Below, in pieces: positions 25,832-32,677 of a stretch of 36,308 bases of DNA. Source of the stretch: Ruminococcus sp. (GTDB taxonomy: Bacteria; Bacillota; Clostridia; Oscillospirales; Ruminococcaceae); the NCBI GenBank assembly GCA_024697545.1, contig JAILFN010000033.1, positions 1-36,308 of the forward strand, read 5' to 3'. The notes beneath the pieces are model-generated. The model was not told the origin of the DNA. It made no database searches and was given only the letters and a program-made list of their open reading frames with translations. The position numbers and the translations under genes are program-made. Within the stretch, counting starts at the first letter, position 1. Each line of letters opens with the position of its first letter.

Positions 25832-26939
25832 TGATAGAACGGTGAATGGACTTATTGACCGAATTAACGGCAGGGAACCCGCCGTTGTCAAGACGGGAGG
25901 GTTCAAATGGGCGGTTTTGATGCCGCTGACCGCCGCACTCGGTATCGCTATTCTTTCGGGTATGATATCTTTATCTTCAAACAAGGATATAGAGCTTGAT
26001 AAGACGACAGATGAAGAAACAAAGGTCGTTCAGCTCGAAAAGGAATACGGCTATCCCGCAGCGCAGGTCAAAACCCCCGTTGAGGCTGAGGACGGCAAGT
26101 TTGATTTTAAAAACGGCGGATATTACAGTATGGAGAAGCACCAGCCAAAAGATCCGCCTGATGAGGAAACAAAGAAACGGCTGTTAAAGCAGAACACTGA
26201 GATCACGATATACAATAATATCGTTCATCTTTCGGACGGCAATGTTGTCGAGGTAGATTGTGATACGGGCGAGATCGAAAAAAATGTATACCATGCCGAC
26301 GATGAAACATTTGAAACGTTTTATCATGTCAGTCGGATATCAAGTTACCTTTGCATGGGCAAGGTGAAGGATGGTGACCGTATATACGAGCTGCTGGTGG
26401 GATATACCGGATTCGGACCCGGAACTGTTGCGATAAGCTTTGGCGATGGCAGGTATTATCTTTACAGGATACCGAATTTTGACCTTGAGCTTGAGTATGC
26501 GGGGCTTCATCTGGCACTCGGCGAGGAGCATTGGGGCGATGCGGGTGTATTTGCTTACAATGATATTTGTGGATCTGATCAATATGATACGCTTACAGAC
26601 GAGTTGTTTTTTAAGATCATTGACTATATACAGAAGAATGATGATTCTATCACCGTGCAGATAGATGATGACGCGGTCGAGATCCGTAACGGAGTTTATC
26701 TTTCAAAGGACGATGATGAGCAGTTGTTATATAAATACGGAGGAATGGCAGACAGAACGGAATTTGATGACAGCGATGTATGCTTCGGCTTCGGCACTCT
26801 AACATACAGCGCTATGGGCGGGACGCAGTTTGCCGATTACAATGCGGCGATAAACAGTCCCGCAGAAGACGGAAGCTTGCTTGTGCTGCTTCCCGGTGAT
26901 CGTGTAATAAAACTGATCCCTGTTCAAACGGAAGAGTGA
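25788..26939 (+). CDS. Single-pass membrane protein, putative anti-sigma partner
   Basis: I do not recognise the family from sequence alone. The 383-residue product has a short cytoplasmic N-terminus (about 40 residues), one membrane helix (WAVLMPLTAALGIAILSGMI, about 42-61) and a large acidic extracytoplasmic part rich in Asp, Glu, Tyr and Gly with beta-strand-like segments. Topology and overlap with the ECF sigma gene suggest a membrane-bound regulator of that sigma factor, but the cytoplasmic part is short for a classical zinc anti-sigma domain and lacks the H-x3-C-x2-C motif. ATG 25788 follows GGAG by 10 nt; a GTG at 25779 leaves only 1 nt. Confidence 0.75.
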   Translation: MKQVFKEIKEQLSPDDRTVNGLIDRINGREPAVVKTGGFKWAVLMPLTAALGIAILSGMISLSSNKDIELDKTTDEETKVVQLEKEYGYPAAQVKTPVEAEDGKFDFKNGGYYSMEKHQPKDPPDEETKKRLLKQNTEITIYNNIVHLSDGNVVEVDCDTGEIEKNVYHADDETFETFYHVSRISSYLCMGKVKDGDRIYELLVGYTGFGPGTVAISFGDGRYYLYRIPNFDLELEYAGLHLALGEEHWGDAGVFAYNDICGSDQYDTLTDELFFKIIDYIQKNDDSITVQIDDDAVEIRNGVYLSKDDDEQLLYKYGGMADRTEFDDSDVCFGFGTLTYSAMGGTQFADYNAAINSPAEDGSLLVLLPGDRVIKLIPVQTEE

Positions 26940-26965
26940 CAGAAATATGATGTAGAACAAAATAA

Positions 26966-27000
26966 GGGCGGAAAGTTCAGGGCTTTCCGCCCGCTTTTTT
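26966..27000 (+). terminator. Terminator of the sigma operon
   Basis: A perfect 10-bp stem GGGCGGAAAG/CTTTCCGCCC (26966-26975, 26983-26992) is followed by GCTTTTTT. Confidence 0.92.
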
Positions 27001-27050
27001 ATACTCGAAAAAAATATCACACATATAATAAAATTTTTTTGAAAAACCTA

Positions 27051-27079
27051 TTGACAAACAGGCTTTGGTGTGTTATAAT
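27051..27079 (+). promoter_or_regulatory. Consensus promoter of rpsU
   Basis: TTGACA (27051-27056), 17 nt, TATAAT (27074-27079). Transcription should start at about 27086. A 7-bp inverted repeat, GATATGC (27080-27086) and GCATATC (27102-27108), brackets the start site and could be an operator. Confidence 0.88.
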
Positions 27080-27085
27080 GATATG

Positions 27086-27251
27086 CGTAGTTATGTGATA
27101 AGCATATCGGTGCTATGGATAGACAGAGAGGGACGTTGATGTTCGCCCCAAAGGACTGCACGGCTTTATGTCGGCAAGCCTCCACTATCACCGCGTCTGC
27201 GCCGTGTGACATAACTGCTCTCTGTCAATGCGGCAAAGGGAGGGAAACATT
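27086..27251 (+). ncRNA. Structured rpsU leader, possible pseudoknot
   Basis: A leader of about 165 nt precedes a 57-codon ribosomal protein gene. Helix A: 27087-27096 with 27209-27218 (10 bp, one G-U). Helix B: GACAGAGAG (27122-27130) with CTCTCTGTC (27218-27226), 9 perfect bp. A and B cross, so they form a pseudoknot or are mutually exclusive. Inside are CACGGC/GCCGTG (27159-27164 with 27201-27206), GGCTT/AAGCC (27162-27180) and GGGACG to CGCCCC (27130-27149). CCTCC (27179-27183) could pair with the Shine-Dalgarno GGAGG (27239-27243). This looks like an autoregulatory ribosomal-protein leader; I do not match it to a known family. Confidence 0.6.
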
Positions 27252-27425
27252 TTGGCAGAAATTCGTGTTGGAAAGAACGAAAGCTTAGATACCGCTCTTA
27301 AGCGCTTCAAGAAGAGCTGTGCGAGAGATGGCGTTATCGCTGAGGTTCGCAAGAGAGAACACTACGAAAAGCCTTCGGTAAAGCGTAAGAAGAAGTCCGA
27401 AGCTGCTCGTAAGCGCAAGTATTGA
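27252..27425 (+). CDS. rpsU: 30S ribosomal protein S21
   Basis: S21 sits near the 3' end of 16S rRNA and helps initiation. Starting at TTG 27252 gives a 57-residue protein beginning [19 protein letters not shown], the standard S21 N-terminus, and ending in a Lys/Arg-rich tail. AAAGGGAGGG lies 8 nt before this TTG; the in-frame ATG at 27228 is upstream of that site and is not the start. The long structured leader suggests regulation after initiation of transcription. Confidence 0.95.
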   Translation: MAEIRVGKNESLDTALKRFKKSCARDGVIAEVRKREHYEKPSVKRKKKSEAARKRKY

Positions 27426-27436
27426 TTATTTATAAG

Positions 27437-27476
27437 ACGGGCGTTAGCATGGTTTCATGTAAACGTCCGTTTTTTC
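27437..27476 (+). terminator. Terminator after rpsU
   Basis: ACGGGCGTT (27437-27445) pairs with AACGTCCGT (27462-27470) with one wobble, extended by ATG/CAT inside, followed by TTTTTT. The next gene's ribosome binding site begins only 3 nt later, so that gene depends on read-through or on an unseen promoter. Confidence 0.82.
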
Positions 27477-27491
27477 TTAGAGGTGTTTTTT

Positions 27492-27944
27492 ATGAAGCTG
27501 GCTGAAGCTTTGAATGAAAGAGCAGACCTTCAAAAGAGGATCGAACAGTTAAGAGTCAGGCTGAATAATAACGCAAAAGTTCAGGAGGGTGAAAATCCCA
27601 ACGAGGATCCCGCTGAGCTGTTATCAGAGCTTGGTTCGTGCTGTGAAAGGCTCAGGGAGCTGATCGTCAGGATAAACCATACCAATTCCGTGACGATCAT
27701 CGAGGGCGAGACTATTAGTTCGCTTATTGCACAAAAGGACGTTCTGACGCTTGAGATATCTGTAAAGCGCGGTCTTACTGAAGCTGCTGCATTGAACTAC
27801 CGCAGAATGTCTGCGTGTGAGGTCAAGATCTATCCTACCGTGAACGTCAGGGAATTGCAGAAGGAGATCGACAGGCTTTCGGGTCAGCTCCGTGCTCTCG
27901 ATACAAAAATACAGGCAGCTAACTGGAACACCGATCTTTTATAA
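27492..27944 (+). CDS. DIP1984-family (DUF6847) protein
   Basis: The family is named after a Corynebacterium diphtheriae protein; its function is not established. The 150-residue product is almost wholly alpha-helical with coiled-coil stretches (about 3-30, 45-65, 115-140), starting MKLAEALNERADLQKRIEQL, and has the NHTN and LIAQKDVLTLEI blocks I associate with this family. ATG 27492 follows AGAGGTG by 6 nt; a GTG at 27483 lies inside that site. The RNA that follows it by 6 nt is tRNA-like. As I recall, a comparative-genomic survey of RNA repair systems (Burroughs and Aravind, 2016) described tRNA-like RNAs next to scaffold-type proteins; I could not check whether this family was among them. 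Confidence 0.8.
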   Translation: MKLAEALNERADLQKRIEQLRVRLNNNAKVQEGENPNEDPAELLSELGSCCERLRELIVRINHTNSVTIIEGETISSLIAQKDVLTLEISVKRGLTEAAALNYRRMSACEVKIYPTVNVRELQKEIDRLSGQLRALDTKIQAANWNTDLL

Positions 27945-27950
27945 ACGCAG

Positions 27951-28067
27951 ACGTTACAACCAGTGGTAGCTTTTGTTGATGAGGGTGGATCTCTGCGACT
28001 GAGAATGAGTTCGCACTCATGGTTGCACATCGGAGTAGGTGCGGGGTTCGACTCCTCGTTTTAACGT
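27951..28067 (+). ncRNA. tRNA-like non-coding RNA
   Basis: About 117 nt that fold partly like a tRNA. Acceptor-like stem: ACGTTACAA (27951-27959) with TTTTAACGT (28059-28067), 8 of 9 pairs. T-arm: CGGGG (28042-28046), loop TTCGACT, CCTCG (28054-28058), with T54-T55-C56 equivalents. D-like arm: CAAC (27957-27960) with GTTG (27975-27978), loop containing AGTGGTAG, whose GG could dock onto the T-loop; this stem shares three bases with the end of the long acceptor. Instead of an anticodon arm there is a long hairpin: GATG/CATC (27978-27981, 28028-28031), GCGAC/GTTGC (27995-27999, 28022-28026) and ATGAGT-TCGC-ACTCAT (28005-28020). Alternatively TCTC-TGCGACT-GAGA (27990-28004) makes a 7-nt loop without U33. 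No CCA is encoded. It cannot be a normal decoding tRNA. Confidence 0.72.
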
Positions 28068-28159
28068 TAAACTCAGCAGACTTACAAGTGCATTTTTACC
28101 GATAAATTTTACTACCGACACCGTTTGGCAAAAGCGAGGGAGAGGACAGGGGACTTCTT
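28068..28159 (+). other. Spacer between the tRNA-like RNA and yqeG
   Basis: I see no terminator or consensus promoter here. The last part holds AGGGGA, which serves as the yqeG ribosome binding site. Confidence 0.4.
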
Positions 28160-28657
28160 ATGTTTAAACCAACATATGTATTTAATGATGTGACAAAGAT
28201 CACACCGCAGTTTTTGAAGCGAAAGCATATAAAAGGGCTGCTGCTTGATCTTGATAATACGCTGACTACTCATAATAATCCCGTGCCGCCGCAGTCTAGT
28301 CTTGACTGGCTCGCGGAAATGAAAGCGGCGGGGATAAAGCTTATGATAGTTTCAAACAACAAAACGGAGCGCGTGACGCCGTTTGCTAAGCAGCTTGGAC
28401 TTCCGTTCGTGCCGAACGGCTGCAAGCCTTTGCCGATAGGGTATATAAAAGCTCGTGAGATAATGGGGATACCAAAGCGCGATATCGCTGCTGTCGGCGA
28501 TCAGATCTTTACTGATGTTATGGGCTGCAATCTGATGGGGATACGCTCGATATTCGTTTTTCCGATCGAGCCCGAGACAAGCCTGCCTTTCAGATTCAAG
28601 CGTGCGATAGAACGTCCGCTGCTGCCGAAAAGACCGACGAACGGGGAGGAAGGATGA
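28160..28657 (+). CDS. yqeG: YqeG-family HAD-IIIA phosphatase
   Basis: YqeG proteins are small HAD-superfamily phosphatases conserved in Firmicutes; the physiological substrate is not firmly known. The 165-residue product has motif I D30-L-D32-N-T34 (LLDLDNTLT), motif II IVSNN, a motif III Lys region and motif IV GDQIFTDVMG. ATG 28160 has AGGGGA about 10 nt upstream. It starts a compact run of genes: the next gene starts 1 nt after its stop codon. Confidence 0.9.
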   Translation: MFKPTYVFNDVTKITPQFLKRKHIKGLLLDLDNTLTTHNNPVPPQSSLDWLAEMKAAGIKLMIVSNNKTERVTPFAKQLGLPFVPNGCKPLPIGYIKAREIMGIPKRDIAAVGDQIFTDVMGCNLMGIRSIFVFPIEPETSLPFRFKRAIERPLLPKRPTNGEEG

Positions 28658-28658
28658 T

Positions 28659-28904
28659 ATGCTGTTTCTTAGTTCCAAACTTGTTGGCAAGGAAGTCTGT
28701 GTTTACACCGATGACGACAATTCTCCTTATGATGGTACGGTCAGTGCTGTCTACGAAGGGTGGATCGAGATCGAAGCAGACGGCGAGATCTGTTTTCTTA
28801 ACAGCCGACATATCAGCTGTATAGAGATGGAAAGCATTAAGACCAACGAATATGTTCGTAAAAGAAAGCTTTTCGGAAAAAAACGTGACATGGAGGATAT
28901 CTGA
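28659..28904 (+). CDS. Small beta-barrel-like protein of unknown function
   Basis: The family is not recognised. The 81-residue product reads as a small SH3/LSm- or PRC-like barrel: LVGKEVCVYTDD, GTVSAVYEGWIEIEAD and EICFLNSRHISCIEM alternate like beta-strands, and a basic tail KRKLFGKKRD follows. GGGGAGGAAGG precedes the ATG by 5 nt. Its TGA overlaps the next ATG (TGATG), so it is translated together with the endonuclease IV-like gene. Confidence 0.8.
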   Translation: MLFLSSKLVGKEVCVYTDDDNSPYDGTVSAVYEGWIEIEADGEICFLNSRHISCIEMESIKTNEYVRKRKLFGKKRDMEDI

Positions 28905-29764
28905 TGGGAGCAAAATTTGGTCCTGCGGGAAACAGTGAGGCTTTCTCTTCAAAATTCAAATCAACGCTGGACGCACCTGCATATCTCAAGGAAATGGGGC
29001 TCGATCACTATGAGTACCAGTGCGGCAGGGGAGTCCGCGTTAGCGACAAACTCGCGCAGGCAATGAAAGCCAAGGCGGAGCAAGCGGGGATAACTCTTTC
29101 CGTACACGCGCCTTATTTCATCTCTCTTTCAAGCATTGAGCCCGAAAAGAGAGATAATTCGATCAACTATATACTACAGACCTGCGATGCCGCAAAGCGT
29201 CTTGGCGCTGAGCGTATCGTTATCCACAGCGGAAGCTGTGCCAAGATATCCCGTGAAGAAGCGCTGGAGCTTGCTAAGGATACTCTGCTCAGAGCAAGAA
29301 AGATGGCGATAGAGCAGGGCTTTGAGGATATAGTGTTCTGCCCAGAGACTATGGGAAAGGTAAACCAGCTCGGGAACCTTACTGAGGTGCTTGAGCTTTG
29401 CAAGCTTGACGACAGCTTTTTGCCCACCATCGACTGGGGACACCTTAATGCCCGTGAATTCGGCATAATAAAGGGCAGGGAAGAGTATGCGAAAATGCTC
29501 GATGAAGTTGAAAATGCTCTCGGCAGCGACAGGCTCGCCCGTTTTCACAGCCACTTCTCAAAGATCATGTTTACAGTTCCCGGCGGCGAAAAAATGCATC
29601 TGACCTTTGACGACAATATGGGCTTCGGACCCGATTTTGAGCCACTGATGGAGCTTGTTGCCAAGAAAGGTCTTTCGCCGATATTCGTGTGCGAAAGCGC
29701 GGGAACTCAGGACAAGGACGCCCTTGCGATGAAACGGTATTACGGATCGGCAGGCGGCAAATAA
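28904..29764 (+). CDS. Endonuclease IV-like (AP endonuclease family 2) TIM-barrel protein
   Basis: The fold family covers Nfo, which cuts DNA at abasic sites with three metal ions, and sugar isomerases. The 286-residue product has the metal-ligand stretches of the family: SVHAPYF, VIHSGS, CPETMG, TIDWGHLNA, FHSHFSK and a final CESAGTQ. The ordering (H, H, E, D-x-x-H, H, E) fits Nfo-type proteins, but several strands diverge from canonical endonuclease IV (no LENTAGQG or HLNDSK in standard form), so abasic-site activity is an inference. Translation is coupled to the preceding small gene by a 1-nt overlap. Confidence 0.78.
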   Translation: MGAKFGPAGNSEAFSSKFKSTLDAPAYLKEMGLDHYEYQCGRGVRVSDKLAQAMKAKAEQAGITLSVHAPYFISLSSIEPEKRDNSINYILQTCDAAKRLGAERIVIHSGSCAKISREEALELAKDTLLRARKMAIEQGFEDIVFCPETMGKVNQLGNLTEVLELCKLDDSFLPTIDWGHLNAREFGIIKGREEYAKMLDEVENALGSDRLARFHSHFSKIMFTVPGGEKMHLTFDDNMGFGPDFEPLMELVAKKGLSPIFVCESAGTQDKDALAMKRYYGSAGGK

Positions 29765-29795
29765 TTTACCTATTCTCTGAAAGGAAGAAATATTT

Positions 29796-30239
29796 ATGAG
29801 CAAAATTCTTGTTATGCACGGACCTAATCTTAATCTTCTCGGAGAGCGAGAGCCGGGATACTATGGCAGTGATAATTTTGATTCGGTCAATGCTGAGATA
29901 AAGGCTAAGGCAGAGTCTCTCGGGTTTGAGTGCGAGATATATCAGTCTAACTGCGAGGGCGAGCTTATCGACAAGCTTCACGCTGCAAGGCTCGATTGTG
30001 TTGGAGTGGTTATCAACGCAGGTGCATATACACATTACAGCTATGCTATCCGTGACGCTATCGCAGCGATCAGGATACCCGTGGTAGAAGTGCATATGTC
30101 AAATATCCATGCCCGCGATGAGTTCAGGCATACTTCCGTGATAGCACCCGTATGCGCGGGACAGATCGCAGGCTTCGGCAAGAACAGTTATCTGCTCGGT
30201 GTTGAAGCCCTGAAGACGATCGTGGAGGGCAGATCATGA
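29796..30239 (+). CDS. aroQ: Type II 3-dehydroquinate dehydratase
   Basis: This enzyme dehydrates 3-dehydroquinate to 3-dehydroshikimate in the shikimate pathway. The 147-residue product has GPNLNLLGEREPGYYG with the catalytic Tyr region (22-23), INAGAYTHYSYAIRDA, VEVHMSNI with the catalytic His, and ARDEFRHTSV. Length is standard. AAAGGAAG lies about 9 nt before the ATG. Its end overlaps the peptidase gene by 4 nt (ATGA). Confidence 0.96.
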   Translation: MSKILVMHGPNLNLLGEREPGYYGSDNFDSVNAEIKAKAESLGFECEIYQSNCEGELIDKLHAARLDCVGVVINAGAYTHYSYAIRDAIAAIRIPVVEVHMSNIHARDEFRHTSVIAPVCAGQIAGFGKNSYLLGVEALKTIVEGRS

Positions 30240-31312
30240 CAGAGATACAGAAGCTGCAAGCCGAAATGAGCGAAAGAGGGATCGGCGCAGCACTTATAAA
30301 TTCTGACGTGAACAGGCGTTTCTTTACGCGAATGAAGTCCTCTGCGGGAACTTTGCTTGTATTTCGCGATGCGGCTTATCTTATCATTGATTTTCGCTAT
30401 ATTGAAAAAGCACGAAGCGTGGTCAGGGACTGCGAGGTCATATTGCAGCAGGGCGGCGGAGAGCTGTATCGTCAGATACAGCAGCTTTGCGATAAACACG
30501 GTGCTGATACCGTAAGCGTTGAAGCTGACAGGATGACTCTTGCACAGGCTGATAATCTGTCCGAAGAATTGGACTGCACCCTTGATATGAGCGATGCGCT
30601 CAGCTATGCCGTTGCCGATATAAGAGTGATAAAAACCCCCGAGCAGATCGAGAAGATGATCGCTGCCCAGAGGATCGCCGAGCAGGGACTTGCTCATATG
30701 TATGAGTTCATAAGACCCGGCGTGACCGAAAAGGAGATTCAGCTGGAGCTGGACTTCTATATGCTTTCACACGGAGCGGAGGCACTTTCGTTTGACACTA
30801 TCGCACTGAGCGGCGTGAACACCTCAATGCCGCACGGCGTTCCTTCGGACAAGAAGGTCGAGCGCGGAGAATTCGTCCTGATGGACTTCGGAGCAGTCGT
30901 TGACGGATATCACAGCGATATGACCCGAACGGTCTGCGTTGGCGAGCCGAGTGAAAAGATGCGCGAGGTGTATAACATCGTGCTTGAAGCCCAGAAACGT
31001 GCGCTGTCATTCGTTAAGGCAGGGATAACAGGCGAGGAGCTTGACGCTGCCGCACGAGATTACATCGAACAAAACGGGTTCGGCGATGCTTTCGGGCACT
31101 CTCTTGGCCACGGCGTAGGTGCCGAGATCCACGAAGAGCCATACGCCTCTCCTTCGAGCAGCACTGTCCTTAAAGACGGCATGATAGTTACCGTAGAACC
31201 CGGTATATATATTCCGGGAGAGTTTGGCGTTCGTATAGAAGATTTTGTAGTCGTGCGGGAAAACGGCTGTCTTAATATGACCGAGGCGGATAGATCGCTT
31301 CTGATTCTGTAA
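30236..31312 (+). CDS. Xaa-Pro aminopeptidase-like M24B metallopeptidase
   Basis: M24B enzymes remove N-terminal residues from Xaa-Pro peptides with a dinuclear metal site. The 358-residue product has the creatinase-type N-terminal domain (about 1-130) and the pita-bread domain with MDFGAVVDGYHSDMTRT (Asp ligands, near 222-234), GHSLGHGVGAEIHEEP (His, near 288) and VTVEPGIYIPGEFGVRIED (Glu ligands). All five metal ligands seem present. It follows aroQ with a 4-nt overlap and precedes efp, a common clostridial order. Confidence 0.93.
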   Translation: MTEIQKLQAEMSERGIGAALINSDVNRRFFTRMKSSAGTLLVFRDAAYLIIDFRYIEKARSVVRDCEVILQQGGGELYRQIQQLCDKHGADTVSVEADRMTLAQADNLSEELDCTLDMSDALSYAVADIRVIKTPEQIEKMIAAQRIAEQGLAHMYEFIRPGVTEKEIQLELDFYMLSHGAEALSFDTIALSGVNTSMPHGVPSDKKVERGEFVLMDFGAVVDGYHSDMTRTVCVGEPSEKMREVYNIVLEAQKRALSFVKAGITGEELDAAARDYIEQNGFGDAFGHSLGHGVGAEIHEEPYASPSSSTVLKDGMIVTVEPGIYIPGEFGVRIEDFVVVRENGCLNMTEADRSLLIL

Positions 31313-31349
31313 ATATTATATTAAGACGAAAAAAATCTTAAAAAAACAC

Positions 31350-31378
31350 TTGCAATATGAGACAAAATATAGTATAAT
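31350..31378 (+). promoter_or_regulatory. Promoter of efp
   Basis: TTGCAA (31350-31355), 17 nt, TATAAT (31373-31378). It lies about 70 nt ahead of the efp start. A weak TTAAGA/TCTTAA hairpin between the peptidase stop and the -35 lacks a T tract. Confidence 0.78.
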
Positions 31379-31446
31379 ATAAATATGAATGTACAATTGG
31401 CTGTATATCGGTCAAGATTATTTAGATAAACCGGAGGTAAAAAAAT

Positions 31447-32004
31447 ATGATAACAGCAGGCGATTTCAGAAATGGTATGACTTTTGAAGAGGACGGCAAC
31501 GTAATGCAGATAGTTGAGTTCCAGCACGTTAAGCCCGGAAAGGGTGCGGCTTTCGTTAGAACCAAGGTGAGAAATGTTATCACCGGTTCCGTTGTAGAAA
31601 AGACCTACAACCCTACTGCAAAGTTCCCGACCGCTTTTGTTGAAAGAAAGGACATGGAATACAGCTACAACGATGGCGATCTTTACTACTTCATGGATCC
31701 TGAGACTTATGACATGGTGCCGATCAACTCCAGCGAGCTTTCCGATAACTTCAAGTTCGTTAAGGAGAACATGGTATGTAAGGTGCTCAGCTATAAGGGC
31801 AAGGTATTCGGCGTTGAGCCTCCCACGTTCGTAGAGCTTGAGATCACCGACACCGAACCCGGTATCAAGGGCGATACCGCTACCAATGCTACCAAGCCCG
31901 CTACCGTTGAGACCGGCGCAGAGATCAAGGTTCCGCTGTTCATCAACACCGGCGACCGTATTCGTATTGATACTCGTACCTGCGAGTACATGGAGCGTGC
32001 CTGA
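31447..32004 (+). CDS. efp: Translation elongation factor P
   Basis: EF-P rescues ribosomes stalled at polyproline. The 185-residue product has the three-domain length, the loop [12 protein letters not shown] with Lys32 at the position that is modified in many bacteria, and the C-terminal [19 protein letters not shown] and [17 protein letters not shown] stretches. GGAGGT lies 9 nt before the ATG. No modification enzyme (EpmA/B, YmfI) is visible in the window. Confidence 0.97.
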   Translation: MITAGDFRNGMTFEEDGNVMQIVEFQHVKPGKGAAFVRTKVRNVITGSVVEKTYNPTAKFPTAFVERKDMEYSYNDGDLYYFMDPETYDMVPINSSELSDNFKFVKENMVCKVLSYKGKVFGVEPPTFVELEITDTEPGIKGDTATNATKPATVETGAEIKVPLFINTGDRIRIDTRTCEYMERA

Positions 32005-32028
32005 TATATTTGAGGGGAAGTGTTCTTA

Positions 32029-32376
32029 ATGGAACTTTCTAAAAAGGTCGGATATGTCCGTGGTCTGATGGCAGGTCTCAGCATTGACGAAAGCACTGCC
32101 GAGGGCAAGGTCCTTGCCGCTATGGCAGATGTGCTCGAAGAGATGGCTGACGAGATCGAAATGGTCGAAGACGCTATGGAAGGTATGGCTGAGGCTCTTG
32201 CCGAAGTTGAAAACATCAAGGAAACGCTCAGCGATATGTACGATGGCGATGAGCTTGATGATGACGACTTCGATGATGACGATGATGATGAGTTTGAGCT
32301 TGTCGATGATGAAGATGAGATCACACTTGACTTCGGCGATCTGAAATTAAACGGCAAAAAGGTTCCCGGATCCTGA
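32029..32376 (+). CDS. CD1247-type acidic small protein
   Basis: The 115-residue product begins MELSKKVGYVRGLMAGLSID and continues into helices (about 15-65), like the N-terminal domain named after Clostridioides difficile CD1247, which often follows efp. The middle is an Asp/Glu run (about 70-95) and the end DFGDLKLNGKKVPGS is short and structured. I chose ATG 32029 (11 nt after GAGGGG); the GTG at 32020 leaves only 2 nt. Function is unknown. It is in the efp operon, 24 nt behind efp. Confidence 0.7.
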   Translation: MELSKKVGYVRGLMAGLSIDESTAEGKVLAAMADVLEEMADEIEMVEDAMEGMAEALAEVENIKETLSDMYDGDELDDDDFDDDDDDEFELVDDEDEITLDFGDLKLNGKKVPGS

Positions 32377-32416
32377 TCGGGGGATTTGCGATTTGCACAG
32401 AATAGAATATTTATGT

Positions 32417-32570
32417 TTCAAGGGGTGGTGAGATTCCACACCGGCGGTGAATTTACGCAAGTGAAAAAGTCCGCAAACCGGCTCCGATGAGGGTCGGCCG
32501 AATCGGTGAGATTCCGATACCGACGGTGGGAGCAGTTTTTGTTCCCGTACAGTCCGGATGAAAGAAACAG
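32417..32570 (+). ncRNA. FMN riboswitch (RFN element)
   Basis: Conserved RFN blocks are present: GGGGTGGTGAGATTCC, ACACCGGCGGT, AAGTCCGC, GTGAGATTCCGATACCGACGGT and CAGTCCGGATGAAAGAA. It is followed by a terminator hairpin and ribU, so binding of FMN should stop transcription. I see no strong promoter in the short gap before it; it may need read-through from the efp operon or a weak promoter. Confidence 0.96.
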
Positions 32571-32588
32571 GCTATGCAGATATTAGCT

Positions 32589-32620
32589 GTCCCCCGTATT
32601 ATATGGGGGACATTTATTTT
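32589..32620 (+). terminator. FMN-controlled terminator
   Basis: GTCCCCC (32589-32595) pairs with GGGGGAC (32605-32611), followed by a T-rich tail. Its position right after the aptamer fits transcriptional control. Confidence 0.85.
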
Positions 32621-32677
32621 GCACAAGAGGTTTCTTCCTAGATTATTTTGGTCTATTGTTTTTTAGGAGGAATTATA

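Noticed and set aside
27951-28067. Ordinary tRNA, selenocysteine tRNA or interrupted tRNA gene
   Set aside because: The T-arm fits, but no normal anticodon arm, no U33 in the only 7-nt loop, a long extra hairpin and a mismatched acceptor; the length and D-arm do not fit tRNA-Sec, and the insert is too short for a group I intron.
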